NCBI RefSeq assembly: GCF_028993635.1
Contig: NZ_CP118631.1
Span: 3,224,001-3,288,000 of the forward strand
Direction: 5' to 3'
Origin: Mucilaginibacter sp. SJ
GTDB lineage: Bacteria > Bacteroidota > Bacteroidia > Sphingobacteriales > Sphingobacteriaceae
Length of the DNA: 64,000 bases
The position numbers and the translations under genes are program-made. The notes under the pieces are model-generated. The model was not told where the DNA came from, did no database searches, and worked only from the letters and a program-made list of their open reading frames with translations. Positions 18,543-28,300 of the stretch are shown here, in pieces. How positions within the stretch are numbered: the stretch's first letter is position 1; the number at the start of each line of letters is the position of its first letter.

Positions 18543-19595
18543 TTATTTGATGATTTTAATAATGGACTGTTCGTTGAGGTACGCACTGTTGGATACCACG
18601 ATCTGATCAATACCTTCGAGTTTATCTTTGAGGTATACATTGTCGTTGTCGAACTTCAGGATAGTAACCGGTATCCTTTTTACCCTGCTGGTGCCGACAG
18701 TGGTAAACACGAAGCCTTTATTGCCGTCGGCTTCCACCAGTGAGTTGTAGGGAATCACCATAACATTTTCGTCCTGGTGGGTGGCTATTTCTGCTTTGCC
18801 AAACATACCTACTGCAGGCTTTATGCCATTTAAATTCAGCTTTAACTCTACCTGGAAAGAACCAAGCTCGCGATCCGCGGCCTGCGATTTGCGAAATACC
18901 ACGGCATGAAACTTTTGGCCAACGTACCCATCGAGCGTTACTTTGGCTGTTTGTCCCGATTTAATGATGGCCCATTCTCGGTCAGTTACCCCAACCTTTA
19001 GGGAATAGCTGTTGTGCTGTTCGGTAGAGTTGATGAGCAACACCGGCATCCCTTCGGCAATCACTTCGCCTTCGTTTGCTATCTTTTTGCTTACAAAGCC
19101 ATCAGATGCCGCGTATATTTTGGAATAACGATCATTAAAGGCAACCGCTTCCCTTGCTTTTTGAGCAACATCCAAAGCGGTTTTGGTATTCTGCAATTGC
19201 TCTAATGTGTAAACACTGTCTTTGTAAAGGTTCATTGCACGACTGTAATCACGTTGTGCCTTTTCCACAGCCAAGCTTGATTGCGCCAAACCTGCAGATA
19301 TTTCTGTAGCATTGAGGGTTGCCAGCAATTGGCCTTTTTTAAAGAACTGGCCTTCCTGTACCAGGATCCGGCTGATCACGCCGCCTATTTTAAAGGCATA
19401 TTTGGCTTCGTCCTCTGTACTTACCAGACCTGTGGCCGTGATTTGGTCGGGTACGCCTAATGTTGCCACCGAGGCGATTTTAACCGGTATGATATCCGGC
19501 TCGCCTATTGGATTTTCTTCCTTGTGTTTTTCTTTACAAGAAGCGATTAAGGTAAATGCTGCTATTAAAATGCTGAATAATTGTATATTTTTCAT
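18543..19595 (-). CDS. RND efflux periplasmic adaptor lipoprotein
   Basis: Membrane-fusion protein linking the permease to the outer-membrane channel. The N-terminus has a lipoprotein signal with lipobox IASC. The lipoyl/biotinyl half-domain is seen in GGVISRILVQEGQFFKKGQL and its partner half AASDGFVSKKIANEGEV, separated by a coiled coil of about 80 residues. Beta-barrel and membrane-proximal domains follow. The 350-residue length is normal. It is 6 bp from the upstream TolC gene and 11 bp from the permease gene, so translation is likely coupled. Confidence 0.93.
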   Translation of the reverse strand: MKNIQLFSILIAAFTLIASCKEKHKEENPIGEPDIIPVKIASVATLGVPDQITATGLVSTEDEAKYAFKIGGVISRILVQEGQFFKKGQLLATLNATEISAGLAQSSLAVEKAQRDYSRAMNLYKDSVYTLEQLQNTKTALDVAQKAREAVAFNDRYSKIYAASDGFVSKKIANEGEVIAEGMPVLLINSTEQHNSYSLKVGVTDREWAIIKSGQTAKVTLDGYVGQKFHAVVFRKSQAADRELGSFQVELKLNLNGIKPAVGMFGKAEIATHQDENVMVIPYNSLVEADGNKGFVFTTVGTSRVKRIPVTILKFDNDNVYLKDKLEGIDQIVVSNSAYLNEQSIIKIIK

Positions 19596-19601
19596 GATAT
19601 T

Positions 19602-20966
19602 TTATTGTTGAATAGTGAAACTGGCATTGGCGCGTTCGATGGCCGTATAGGCTATCCAGGTGTCGTAAAGAGCAATATTGGCGTTAAGCTGGGCATCTAT
19701 CCACTGGTTTTGAGCGTCCAGCAGTTCGATGTAAATAGCCATTCCCTGCTTGTATAACTTCACCATATCATTGTAGTAGGTCTGGCTGGTTTTCAATTGG
19801 GATTGGGCTGCCTCATACTGCGCAATGGCGGTTTGCATACCAGCCTGCTTAACTTTAAGCTCGGTAAGCAATTGCTGCTGTACATAATCGGTTTGTGATG
19901 CCAAGGCCTCGCGATCGGCGAGTGCCTGCTTTACCCGATAATTGTTTTTTCCTGAAGAGAACAGGTTCCATTCAAGGGATACACCGAATAGATAATAGCG
20001 GCTTTGGTTATTGAACTTCCAGTCAAAAGCCTGCGAGCCAAGGTCAATAAAAGTCCCTAATTTAGGGATGATATAAGATTTCGCCATCCCAGTAAGGTTG
20101 CCATTAATGTCTTTAGCGATCTTGAGTTTAGCCAATTCCTCTCTGCCGTTAATGCTGTTTCCCAACAATTGTTCCCTGGCGGGTAGCGTGTTAATATCCT
20201 CTAAAAGGATGCTATCTGTAAGTGGGCGGTTTATCAGGAAGTTAAAATAGTAGCGTGCCGATTCGGCTGTTTTCTTCGCTCCGGTGAGTGAAGCGTTGAT
20301 CCGGGATACTTCATTCTGGCTCCTGAGCACAACGGTCCGGTTTACTTTGCTGTTGTCGTACAGCTTTGTATTAATCCTTTGACCTTCTACAACCAGCCTG
20401 AGCGAGGATTCATAGATCATGGTAGCATAAACGGCTTTAGAGTAATTGTAGTAGGCCGTTTTGATTTCTTTAACCAGTTCGCGTTTATAAAGCAGTACTT
20501 CTGTTTTTTGCAGATCGACCTGCTGCGCTTTGATCCGTTTATTATAAACCAGCTCCGCGTTTAATATGGGGAGGGTTGTACGGAATTTGGCATCATAAAA
20601 ATTGTCTGGATTGAGCAAAATGCGCTGGTTTTGCAGCTGAGGAAAGGCATTGCTGCCGGTCAATTTGTTTAGCGTGGAATAAACTCCGTTAAACAGGTCA
20701 CCTGTCGGAAAATCGATCGTTCGTCCACCGTCGGCTTTAGTATAAGTGGTTGAAAAAGTCACATCCGGCCCAAACATGCTTTTCGCTTCCTTGAGGGCAT
20801 ATATATTTTGTTCGAGCACAAAGCCCTGTTGTTTTATGCTTTGATTGGAACTGAGCCCCTCGCGGATGTAATCATCCAGCTTGCTTTGGGCTTTTACTGA
20901 TGGGGCGGGTAAAAAGGCTGTTGCCAACAGGACAAAACCGTATATTTTTTTGTTTTTAGTTTTCAT
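19602..20966 (-). CDS. TolC family outer-membrane efflux channel
   Basis: Outer-membrane factor of 454 residues with a signal peptide ending near SVKAQS. It has long helical coiled coils repeated in two halves (for example ALKEAKSMFGPDVTFSTTY near residue 50 and LADREALASQTDYVQQQL in the second half). It exports substrates delivered by the RND pump. It is the first structural gene of the operon, 54 bp downstream of tetR. I see no separate promoter that is convincing in that gap, so the operon may be read from the tetR promoter. Confidence 0.92.
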   Translation of the reverse strand: MKTKNKKIYGFVLLATAFLPAPSVKAQSKLDDYIREGLSSNQSIKQQGFVLEQNIYALKEAKSMFGPDVTFSTTYTKADGGRTIDFPTGDLFNGVYSTLNKLTGSNAFPQLQNQRILLNPDNFYDAKFRTTLPILNAELVYNKRIKAQQVDLQKTEVLLYKRELVKEIKTAYYNYSKAVYATMIYESSLRLVVEGQRINTKLYDNSKVNRTVVLRSQNEVSRINASLTGAKKTAESARYYFNFLINRPLTDSILLEDINTLPAREQLLGNSINGREELAKLKIAKDINGNLTGMAKSYIIPKLGTFIDLGSQAFDWKFNNQSRYYLFGVSLEWNLFSSGKNNYRVKQALADREALASQTDYVQQQLLTELKVKQAGMQTAIAQYEAAQSQLKTSQTYYNDMVKLYKQGMAIYIELLDAQNQWIDAQLNANIALYDTWIAYTAIERANASFTIQQ

Positions 20967-21020
20967 TTTTATACATTGTTATAAATTTAAACACAGTTCA
21001 ACATGTGATCAAAAAAAGGG

Positions 21021-21629
21021 TTATCCTTTTTCAAGCAGCGCAACGAAACACTCGTAACCCCTTTCCATTAATTCTTCATTCGTTTTGCCGACAAAATTTA
21101 CCGTCCGGTCTTTACAGAAAAGCGCACAGATGCCATGCATGGCCGAAAGGATCATAAAGGTGAGATCTTCCGTATCCATGTCTTTGAACTTGCCCTTCTG
21201 CTGGCAGTCTTTTATCACAGTGGCCAGGCTATCGATAGCTTCCTGTGCGATCTTAAAGCCACTCTCTTCAGACGATTTTGCCGGTTCTTCAACGAGAAAC
21301 ATCAGGTTATAATAATCCTTATTTTCTTGCGCAAATTGGATAACGATGCGACCCATCGCTTTCAGGCGCTCAAAAGGATCACCCACTTTGTCCAAAACTT
21401 TGAACTGGTTGAGCAGTAGTTGAAACCCTTCTTTATGTAACTCCTGGAAAATCTCACTTTTATCTTTGAAATAAAAATAAAGCGAACCAGGGCTGTAATT
21501 GATCTCATTGGCAATACTACGCATGCTGGCTTGCTCATAGCCTTTTTCAAGGAATATCTTACGCGCACCATTTAAGATCCGTTTATGCATTTCCTGCTTC
21601 TCTTCTAATTTTCTTTCTGCTATGCTCAT
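21021..21629 (-). CDS. TetR/AcrR family repressor
   Basis: A 202-residue regulator with an N-terminal helix-turn-helix (ILNGARKIFLEKGYEQASMRSIANE, residues about 18-42; SPGSLYFYFKDKSEIF completes the domain). The C-terminal region is a helical ligand-binding domain. It heads the RND efflux operon and is probably autoregulated through the palindrome in its own promoter. The inducer is likely a substrate of the pump, but this is inference. Confidence 0.92.
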   Translation of the reverse strand: MSIAERKLEEKQEMHKRILNGARKIFLEKGYEQASMRSIANEINYSPGSLYFYFKDKSEIFQELHKEGFQLLLNQFKVLDKVGDPFERLKAMGRIVIQFAQENKDYYNLMFLVEEPAKSSEESGFKIAQEAIDSLATVIKDCQQKGKFKDMDTEDLTFMILSAMHGICALFCKDRTVNFVGKTNEELMERGYECFVALLEKG

Positions 21630-21648
21630 TTCAAGTAATTATAAAGTA

Positions 21649-21679
21649 CAAATATAGGAGTGCCGGCCTGCCGGCCAAA
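21649..21679 (-). promoter_or_regulatory. tetR-efflux promoter with operator-like palindrome
   Basis: On the minus strand TTTG (21676-21679), a 19-nt spacer, and TATATTTG (21649-21656) form a near-ideal Bacteroidota promoter 20 nt before the tetR ATG. The spacer holds GCCGGC-CT-GCCGGC (21662-21675), a symmetric site where a TetR dimer would block transcription. Confidence 0.7.
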
Positions 21680-21699
21680 TCTCGCTTCAGTTTCGCCGT

Positions 21700-22461
21700 T
21701 TAGTTTTGCATTCCGGGACTGATTTGCCCCATGATGTTTACAGCGGCTTTGCGGTTCAATAACTTAAATCCAAATAACATAAGCCTGTTTTTCCAGCCTT
21801 GTACAACTCTTGGTTTCCTCTTCTTTTCCAAAGCTTTAACGAGCTCTTTCGCAACATCCTCAACAGAAGACATTACAAATTTTGGAAAATCGCTGATATG
21901 CCCGCCGGCGTTTGCGTGAAAGTCGGAATTTGTGGCACCCGGGTTAAAACCCATTACGAAAATATCTTTTTTCTTAAACTCGAACCACAAGGATTCTGAG
22001 AAACTGGCAACAAAGCTCTTGGTAGCTGCATAAACAGCGCCTCCTGGTAAGGAAGAATGAGCAAGCAGAGAACCTATATTTACCAAAGTATCTCCTGATT
22101 TGGCATTTTGCAAAAAGCCATAAGACAAGGTCACCAATGCATCCATATTGAGCTGCATACCGGCCAGTTGATCTGCTAAGGGAATTTCGGTGAATTTTCC
22201 GTACATACCTGCCCCTGCGTTGTTAATCAGGATATCGTATTTTTCAGTTTTTAAATGGGTTACCAATTTTTGCAGGTCGTCTTTGTTCGTCAGGTCCGCA
22301 ACCAAAATGGTATGGCCGGTGCCACCCAGATCTTTTACTGCCTTATTTAATTTTTCCTCGCTACGGGCTACCAGCGTTATCCGGTAGTTTTGAGAAGCCA
22401 GGCGTCTGGCTGTTTCCAGCCCTATGCCGCCGCTTGCTCCTGTGATCAATGCTTTTTTCAT
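21700..22461 (-). CDS. SDR family oxidoreductase
   Basis: Short-chain dehydrogenase with TGASGGIG at the N-terminus, the Arg in VARSEEKL suggesting NADP, NNAGAGMYG, Ser in VNIGSLLAH and the catalytic pair YAATK. The start is set at 22461 (MKKALITGASGG) because the longer reading puts 15 odd residues before the first strand. It lies 70 bp upstream of tetR on the same strand and shows the C-terminal GRxxRV-like tail of the DltE/YqjQ-type SDR branch. The substrate is unknown. It is not similar enough to the SDR pair at 11-13 kb to be a recent duplicate. Confidence 0.88.
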   Translation of the reverse strand: MKKALITGASGGIGLETARRLASQNYRITLVARSEEKLNKAVKDLGGTGHTILVADLTNKDDLQKLVTHLKTEKYDILINNAGAGMYGKFTEIPLADQLAGMQLNMDALVTLSYGFLQNAKSGDTLVNIGSLLAHSSLPGGAVYAATKSFVASFSESLWFEFKKKDIFVMGFNPGATNSDFHANAGGHISDFPKFVMSSVEDVAKELVKALEKKRKPRVVQGWKNRLMLFGFKLLNRKAAVNIMGQISPGMQN

Positions 22462-22671
22462 GATTATTTCGATTAGTTTTTTAAACACTACAAAATTACT
22501 GAACACTGTTCAAATTTTCAAGATTAATTTTTTCTCTTACATGAAAATGATAAAGGCATATAAACATATACAGCTTCAAGACATTAAATACGGTTAGTCT
22601 GTAATCTTTCCCCGTGATTCAAGGCTCCACCCTTAGGAGTATATATTATTGAAGTTAGTCTGTCTACATAA

Positions 22672-22800
22672 GTTCCGCAAGGTCCCATCGGGTCCAAGAA
22701 AGCAACCCTTACTGTAATTAAGCGTGTTAAAGCAGCCTCTGCGGCCAAAAATGACCGGCTTTCTACCCAATCATTTTTCGACATCCTGAATGCCTACTGA
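22672..22800 (+). pseudogene. Possible gene-tail fragment
   Basis: An open frame of 42 codons without a plausible start follows an in-frame TAA at 22669. Its reading (ending LSTQSFFDILNAY) has protein-like composition, as if the C-terminus of a gene remained after deletion. I do not recognise the family. The rest of the 22507-22885 interval shows no gene. Confidence 0.25.
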
Positions 22801-22885
22801 GATGGGAAGATCATTATTGTTAGGTTTTTTAGTTGTCTACTCCTATCAACTTTTGTAAATTAGCCAAAGGCTACCTGAACAAAAA

Positions 22886-23695
22886 ATGCTCGGATATTTA
22901 CAATTCAATTCTAATGCTGCTTTGCAGGCAATAAATAAGGAATTTTTTAAAATTATTTATCTGAAAAAAAATGCAAAAGTGGTTGTTGATTTTGCAGAAA
23001 TTGAGTGCAAAAGCAATACGCTTTTTTTTATCAATGGAAATCGGTTTTTTAAAATTATCGATGGAAATTCGTTTGTTGAAGGGCTTATGTTGCACTACGA
23101 TGCTGATTTTTATTGCGTGAAAATTCACGACAAAGAAGTTTCTTGTGATGGTATACTTTTCAATAATGTTTTCGAAATTCCTTATATCCCTTTATCAGAG
23201 GTAGATAGCATTGTTATAGAAAATATTTTTTCCGAAGTAAAGGCTGAAATTCAAAATGGCGGTCTTGCTTCCGAGGAAATGCACAGGATATTATTGGTGA
23301 ACCTCATTATAAAATCTACCCGGATTTTCACCAAAGAAAATACCGGAAAATGGGAAGAAAAATATAAGGACAACGTAAACTTTCTTAGAAATTTCAGCCA
23401 ATTGGTAGAACAACATTTCTATTCCAAGGAATCAGTTTCAGATTACGCTGAATTATTAAACATTTCGCCTAAAAATTTAAATAAAAAGATAGTTGCATTG
23501 AGCAACAAACCGCCCAATCAAATCATAAAAGACAGGATTGTATTAGAAGCCAAACGTTTACTCGCTCATACCGATTTAACTTCAAAAGAAATCGCCTATA
23601 AATTAGGGTACGAAGACGACGCTTATTTTACACGGTTTTTCTCAAATCAGGTTGCATTATCACCTATACAATTTAGAAAATCTTACCAAATTTAG
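22886..23695 (+). CDS. AraC family transcriptional regulator
   Basis: A 269-residue regulator with a C-terminal AraC/XylS DNA-binding domain: YAELLNISPKNLNKKI for the first helix-turn-helix and AHTDLTSKEIAYKLGYEDDAYF for the second. The N-terminal 150 residues are a poorly conserved sensor domain rich in Phe and Asn. The gene is AT-rich compared with the efflux operon and precedes the truncated hydrolase on the same strand, which it may once have controlled. Confidence 0.9.
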   Translation: MLGYLQFNSNAALQAINKEFFKIIYLKKNAKVVVDFAEIECKSNTLFFINGNRFFKIIDGNSFVEGLMLHYDADFYCVKIHDKEVSCDGILFNNVFEIPYIPLSEVDSIVIENIFSEVKAEIQNGGLASEEMHRILLVNLIIKSTRIFTKENTGKWEEKYKDNVNFLRNFSQLVEQHFYSKESVSDYAELLNISPKNLNKKIVALSNKPPNQIIKDRIVLEAKRLLAHTDLTSKEIAYKLGYEDDAYFTRFFSNQVALSPIQFRKSYQI

Positions 23696-23802
23696 TTACG
23701 GGAAAAAAGTGCAATTCAAAGTGTAGAACGTCCATTTTTAAGCTTATGTTTTTGTTTGACCTTCGTGCTACAGTTTTCAAACAGTAACAGCAATTTAAAA
23801 AA

Positions 23803-24090
23803 ATGGAAAAGATTACAATTATTTTAGTACATGGTGCCTGGAGCGACGGTGCACATTGGAAATACGTAATATCAAAACTTGTAAAGGCAGGATATAAAGT
23901 TCGAGCAGCACAAAACCCATTAACCTCATTAACTGATGATGTACAGAAAACGACCGACTTGATTAATCTACAAGAGGGAAAGGTTTTATTGGTAGGCTAT
24001 TCTTACGGTGGAGCAGTAATTACTAATGCCGGGAATAATGATAAAGTAGCCGGATTGGTATATGTTGCCGCTTACGTGGACGCGTGTTGA
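23803..24090 (+). pseudogene. Truncated alpha/beta hydrolase gene
   Basis: The 95 residues are the N-terminal part of an alpha/beta hydrolase: ILVHGAWSDGAHWK forms the oxyanion-hole strand and VGYSYGGAVI holds the nucleophile Ser elbow. The catalytic Asp and His would lie further on, but the frame runs into an insertion-sequence end at 24076 and stops six codons later. The usual length is about 230-260 residues, so the product is not expected to be active. The missing half is not in this window as far as I can see. Confidence 0.85.
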
Positions 24091-24149
24091 TTATTATATC
24101 CACAAAGCAAACACTTTTTTTTCTCCCCCACAATTTTTCTGCTTGATCC
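24076..24149 (-). mobile_element. Solo left end of an ISAon1-family element
   Basis: These 74 bases are the reverse complement of 58736-58808, the left end of the intact element at 58.7 kb, with one extra T in the T-run. The outer tip (GATCC at 24145-24149) matches the intact element's GGATC. No transposase accompanies it; the hydrolase gene abuts instead, so a deletion removed the rest. Confidence 0.85.
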
Positions 24150-24182
24150 CGGAAATCCGCTTTGGTCAACGTATTAAACGAA

Positions 24183-24207
24183 AAAAGCCTCACTAAGTGA
24201 GGCTTTT
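24183..24207. terminator. Bidirectional hairpin terminator
   Basis: GCCTCAC-TAA-GTGAGGC is flanked by an A-run and a T-run. It lies just outside the left island boundary. Confidence 0.8.
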
Positions 24208-24208
24208 C

Positions 24209-24222
24209 GCGGACCGGACGGG
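24209..24222. other. Second tRNA 3'-end-like sequence at left boundary
   Basis: GCGGACCGGACGGG resembles the 3' end of tRNA-Asp (GCGGAATGGACGGG) and lies 21 bp before the exact copy at 24230, suggesting stacked integration remnants. Confidence 0.35.
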
Positions 24223-24229
24223 TCTCTTA

Positions 24230-24245
24230 GCGGAATGGACGGGAC
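24230..24245. other. Left attachment site of the genomic island (candidate)
   Basis: GCGGAATGGACGGGAC is identical and in the same orientation to 60285-60300, which covers the 3' end of tRNA-Asp. Such a direct repeat is the signature left by a tyrosine recombinase inserting an element at a tRNA gene. Confidence 0.7.
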
Positions 24246-25295
24246 ATGAACTTTGTTCATTGATCGCTCATTGTCAATATTTTACCAACTGTTATAAAAG
24301 TGACTCTCTTAAAACTCACTTTTATTTTAAGCCGTTTGATTTCAAATGACAAATACAAAAGTAAGGAATGAGGAGGTTATTACAAAGGAAATCCACCTTA
24401 AAATCCTTTAATTTAAACCTTATTTGTCGATTAACAGATAGATAACGTTCCGTTATCCTTTATGATACAAGAAATGTAAAATTAGAAACAGAGCGGAAAT
24501 TGAACCATCCTTATAAGTCCTTAAATTATAATTGGTTATAAATTCTTAAAAGATTATTCAACAATCAGTGCAAAACTGTATTTGACCATTGATCGTTGTG
24601 TTGCAAACATACTTATAAGCTTAGGAAAAGAAAATTCCTGAATAAGTTATTTGTTGTCTTACACCGTAGTGACCAAAGATAGTGCCATTTGAGGATTCGT
24701 TGTAATTTTCTTGTGCCGAGTGTAGTGAATCATGAGAGATTTTAGTGTTTCGTGAAACGGTTTTCGTCTGACCAAAACATGACTTGCTTAGATGATGATT
24801 TTGTTCAATATAATGATCTAACCTTCACGCCAACACCGCCTCTGCGAAAAAAACTGTTTCCAAACCGCCTATTAGCCCGAGCTCCATCTTCTACAAAAAA
24901 GCTACAAGAACACCGCTATCTCCAAACCTTTATCAAAAACGCTTGAAGAGTTTAGCATTGCCAGGCAGTTGCCAAGCCTCTTTACAAGTGCAGAACAGCC
25001 CAAGGAAACCGTCAGCAACATGAAGGGGTACCGGATGACGGTACGACATGACGAGCGCAGGCAGCAAGCGGACTTGGAAGACATCCTGAAGCGTATTGTT
25101 AACGCGAAAAACAACGATAAGTAATTATTTCTTAAAAGGATTTAATACAGATTGGTTTTAAATTTCATGCATAGCAAACAACGCTATGTACATTTCGGCA
25201 CAGAAAACAGCCTAAATGTATTACGACTAACGCATTTCAAAAGAGAAAACTTTACAATTTTATCAAAAATCTTACTAACGAAAAAAGAAAATAAA
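24246..25295. other. Gene-poor left arm of the island with a possible gene fragment
   Basis: No complete gene is convincing over about 1.05 kb. An open frame on the plus strand from 24876 to 25124 (82 codons, preceded by an in-frame TAG) reads like a real C-terminus (ARQLPSLFTSAEQ, then YRMTVRHDERRQQADL, ending KNNDK), but lacks a good start. It may be the remnant of a mobile-element gene. I do not recognise the family. Confidence 0.3.
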
Positions 25296-25303
25296 TATCT
25301 TTG
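25296..25303 (+). promoter_or_regulatory. Candidate -7 box for the RHS operon
   Basis: TATCTTTG matches TAnnTTTG and lies 87 nt before the ATG at 25390. No strong -33 box was seen. Confidence 0.45.
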
Positions 25304-25389
25304 AACCAATTAAATACAGTTAAAATAGGATAATGCATTTATCCGCTTATATAGTTAATTAAAACCGATAATCTTATCACTAACGATTG

Positions 25390-28300
25390 ATGCCACACTT
25401 TAAAGCAAAGAAGGTTCAGCTTGTTTTTGCGCTGTTAATTTTAAACTCCTCCTCATTATTTGCACAAACTCAGCCTTATTCTATTATTGACAATTTACAC
25501 CCTGTCACACCGACGGCGTTTCAGTTTACCAAGTATACAGAAATGCCCGTGAGTGAATATACGGGTATTCCAGAAATTTCTGTTCCTCTCTACAACGTCA
25601 CTGTGGATGATGTCACCTTGCCCCTCAATCTGACGTATCACGCGGCTGGAAACCGTGTGAACCAGGAGGCAAGTTGGGTTGGATTGGGCTGGGACTTACA
25701 GGTCGGAAGCATTGTCCAACAAATTAACGATCAAGATGACTACGCAAGTACTGACGTAAGTAAGAGGCGTCTACCAGATTTCTACAACAACGGCATACCG
25801 TATGAATTTCCGTTCAGATTTAGATATTGCGATTTAAATGGAACTGGAAATACTGTTTGTAATTTCGGCTGTTCCGGTCCGATTTCTATCAATGCACCCA
25901 CTACCCAACATGGTTTTGTTATCTATACAGACAGTTATGCGCCATTTAAAGGTTACTACAATACTACGAGTGATTTTTTTGGAGATCACAACAGTTTAGG
26001 TATTGATTCAGAACCGGATATTTTTACCGCTTCCTTTTTTGGACACTCGATCAAGTTCATAGATGACTGGACTGCGACTGGCCATGTTCCCGTTGTTCTA
26101 AATAAAAAAGGTTATGTGATTAACAGAGTCAATGACACATGGCAAATAATTGTCCCGAATGGCGATCAATTCTTTTTCGAGGTTAAAAGTACTGTTCAAA
26201 CGAAAAGCTCTTCTGAACTTCCAACGAGGGGTACGGTTTCTTATTATCCATTGCCTTCATCAAACATGTGGCTATTGACTAAAATCATTACAAGGAACAA
26301 AAAACAAATACTATTTAATTACTCACAAACCACGCCGAACAATTGTTATCCTACTTTTACACAAAAAAAGATAATCGCAGCTTTAAGCAGTACCTATTTA
26401 ACAAGCAGTCAATATGAACTTGAATCTGCCTGTGTACGAGGGGTGATTAGCAACGATTTACCATCAACCGGCATTTGCAGTTCCTGGGTTGAATCTACTG
26501 AACCGACAACGACCCTAAGTTCAATAGTGTTTCCGAATGGTAACATAAGTTTTTCTACTTCTAACCGCGACGACGTCTTGGGTGGAAAAAAGCTTGACCG
26601 AATCACGGTGAACTCTGCCAGCCAAGTAATAAAGTCATTCGACTTCAATTACGATTATTTCAACTCTTCTGGTGTCGGTGGAAATGTTTATAATGGCGTG
26701 GCGATGTCCGGCTATGGAAATTGCCCATTTTTGCGCCTTAAGCTTAATTCGTTGCGAGACAACAGCGGTGCAGCTTATTTATTCAATTACAACACAACAC
26801 TATTGCCAGCCAAAAACAGCTATGCCATTGATTATTGGGGCTTTTATAATGGGCAAGGCACCAACACGTCGGCAGTTCCAAATCCTACGCAATTTAACCG
26901 TGCCGATCTCGGAGATAATGGAGATAACCACTCCGCGAATGTCAATTTTTGTCAAGCAAGTATTTTGCAGCAAATTGTGTATCCGACAGGAGGAAAGCTG
27001 AATTACACTTATGAGCTGAATCAGTTTGATAATTATATTGTTCCTGATTTTACCACTAATACCAATACGGTTTCTTCCGGGTTAGGGTTAAGAATCAAAT
27101 CGACTCAATTGGTTAACAAAAATAACGTACAACTAAAAAAGACTACATACTCATATGAAGGAGGTAAGGCTATGTTGCCACTTCAGTTCTTTAGGCATTA
27201 TAACTACACAGTAGTTCCTCCAGGAAACCTTCCCACTTATGGACAGGCTCTGATATCACGCACTTTTTCGATGGATGAGATTAATATGAACGGTTTCTTC
27301 TCTTCGAGTCCATTGATGACCGTAAATGGGGTTGGCTATTACAAGGTGACCAAAACAGATGTTGATGGAAATAATATCGCAAAAGGCTCGACCGTTACCA
27401 TTTTCTCAAATCACCCGGAAACCATATATACCGGCGTCAATTCATTTAACCAGCTCTCTGCGACTCTTCCATCGATAAAAAGCACTGTTTATGCAGACAA
27501 TGGATCTGTAAATGCAATGTTTGTCTATGACAGTAACAACACGCTTTTAAAGAAAATTAGCAACTCATATACAAACATCAATTCCGCGCTTTATTATGGT
27601 GCCCGCCTCTTTGGGTACGGTCAATTAGTACGATGGTCTAGCTACTCAGGTACTGAATATCAAAATGGAAAATTGCAGTCATTAGTAGGTTATTTCCCTC
27701 TGTATGATTTCGAATCGCTTTTGTCTTCCAGTACCGAGACAGATTATTTTGGCACAGACAGCCTAAAGATTACCAGCACTAAATATTATGATAGCAATAA
27801 TCTGTTAGCTACTGAACGAACTACTTCGTCAGATGGCAAGGATGACGAAACTGACTATGTACGACCATTTACTGCCAGCATTGATCTTTCCTATACTCCG
27901 CACGCCGACATAGTTGCCCTTCGAAATGCCAATAGACTCAATGAGCTGCTTGTTGTATTAAAGATGAGAATTGATCCTATCAAAGGGCCAAGATTTACCT
28001 CTCGATTGGATCGTAAATTTAAATCATTTGGCAGTCTAATCTTGCCGATCAGAGACAGCCTCGATACGCATCCCGGCCTTGGGTTACCGTCCGTTACTAA
28101 ATATGATCAATACGATCTCGGCAACGGAAATATTTTGCAATTCACGGATAAGCAACAGACCAATAGTGTCATTTGGGACTATAACAAAGAATATGTTATC
28201 GGGCAGATTAAGAATTCAGATTATGCTTCTGTTGCCTACACATCATTTGAGTCAGACGGTACAGGAAGGTGGAAGTATGCCGGATTTCCACTTAAGGACA

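Noticed and set aside
22584..22784. 66-residue frame on the minus strand
   Set aside because: It lies opposite a protein-like plus-strand frame fragment, has no upstream signal and no recognisable motif.
24752..24946. 64-residue plus-strand frame in the left arm of the island
   Set aside because: Low-complexity composition, and a neighbouring frame over part of the same stretch reads more like real protein.
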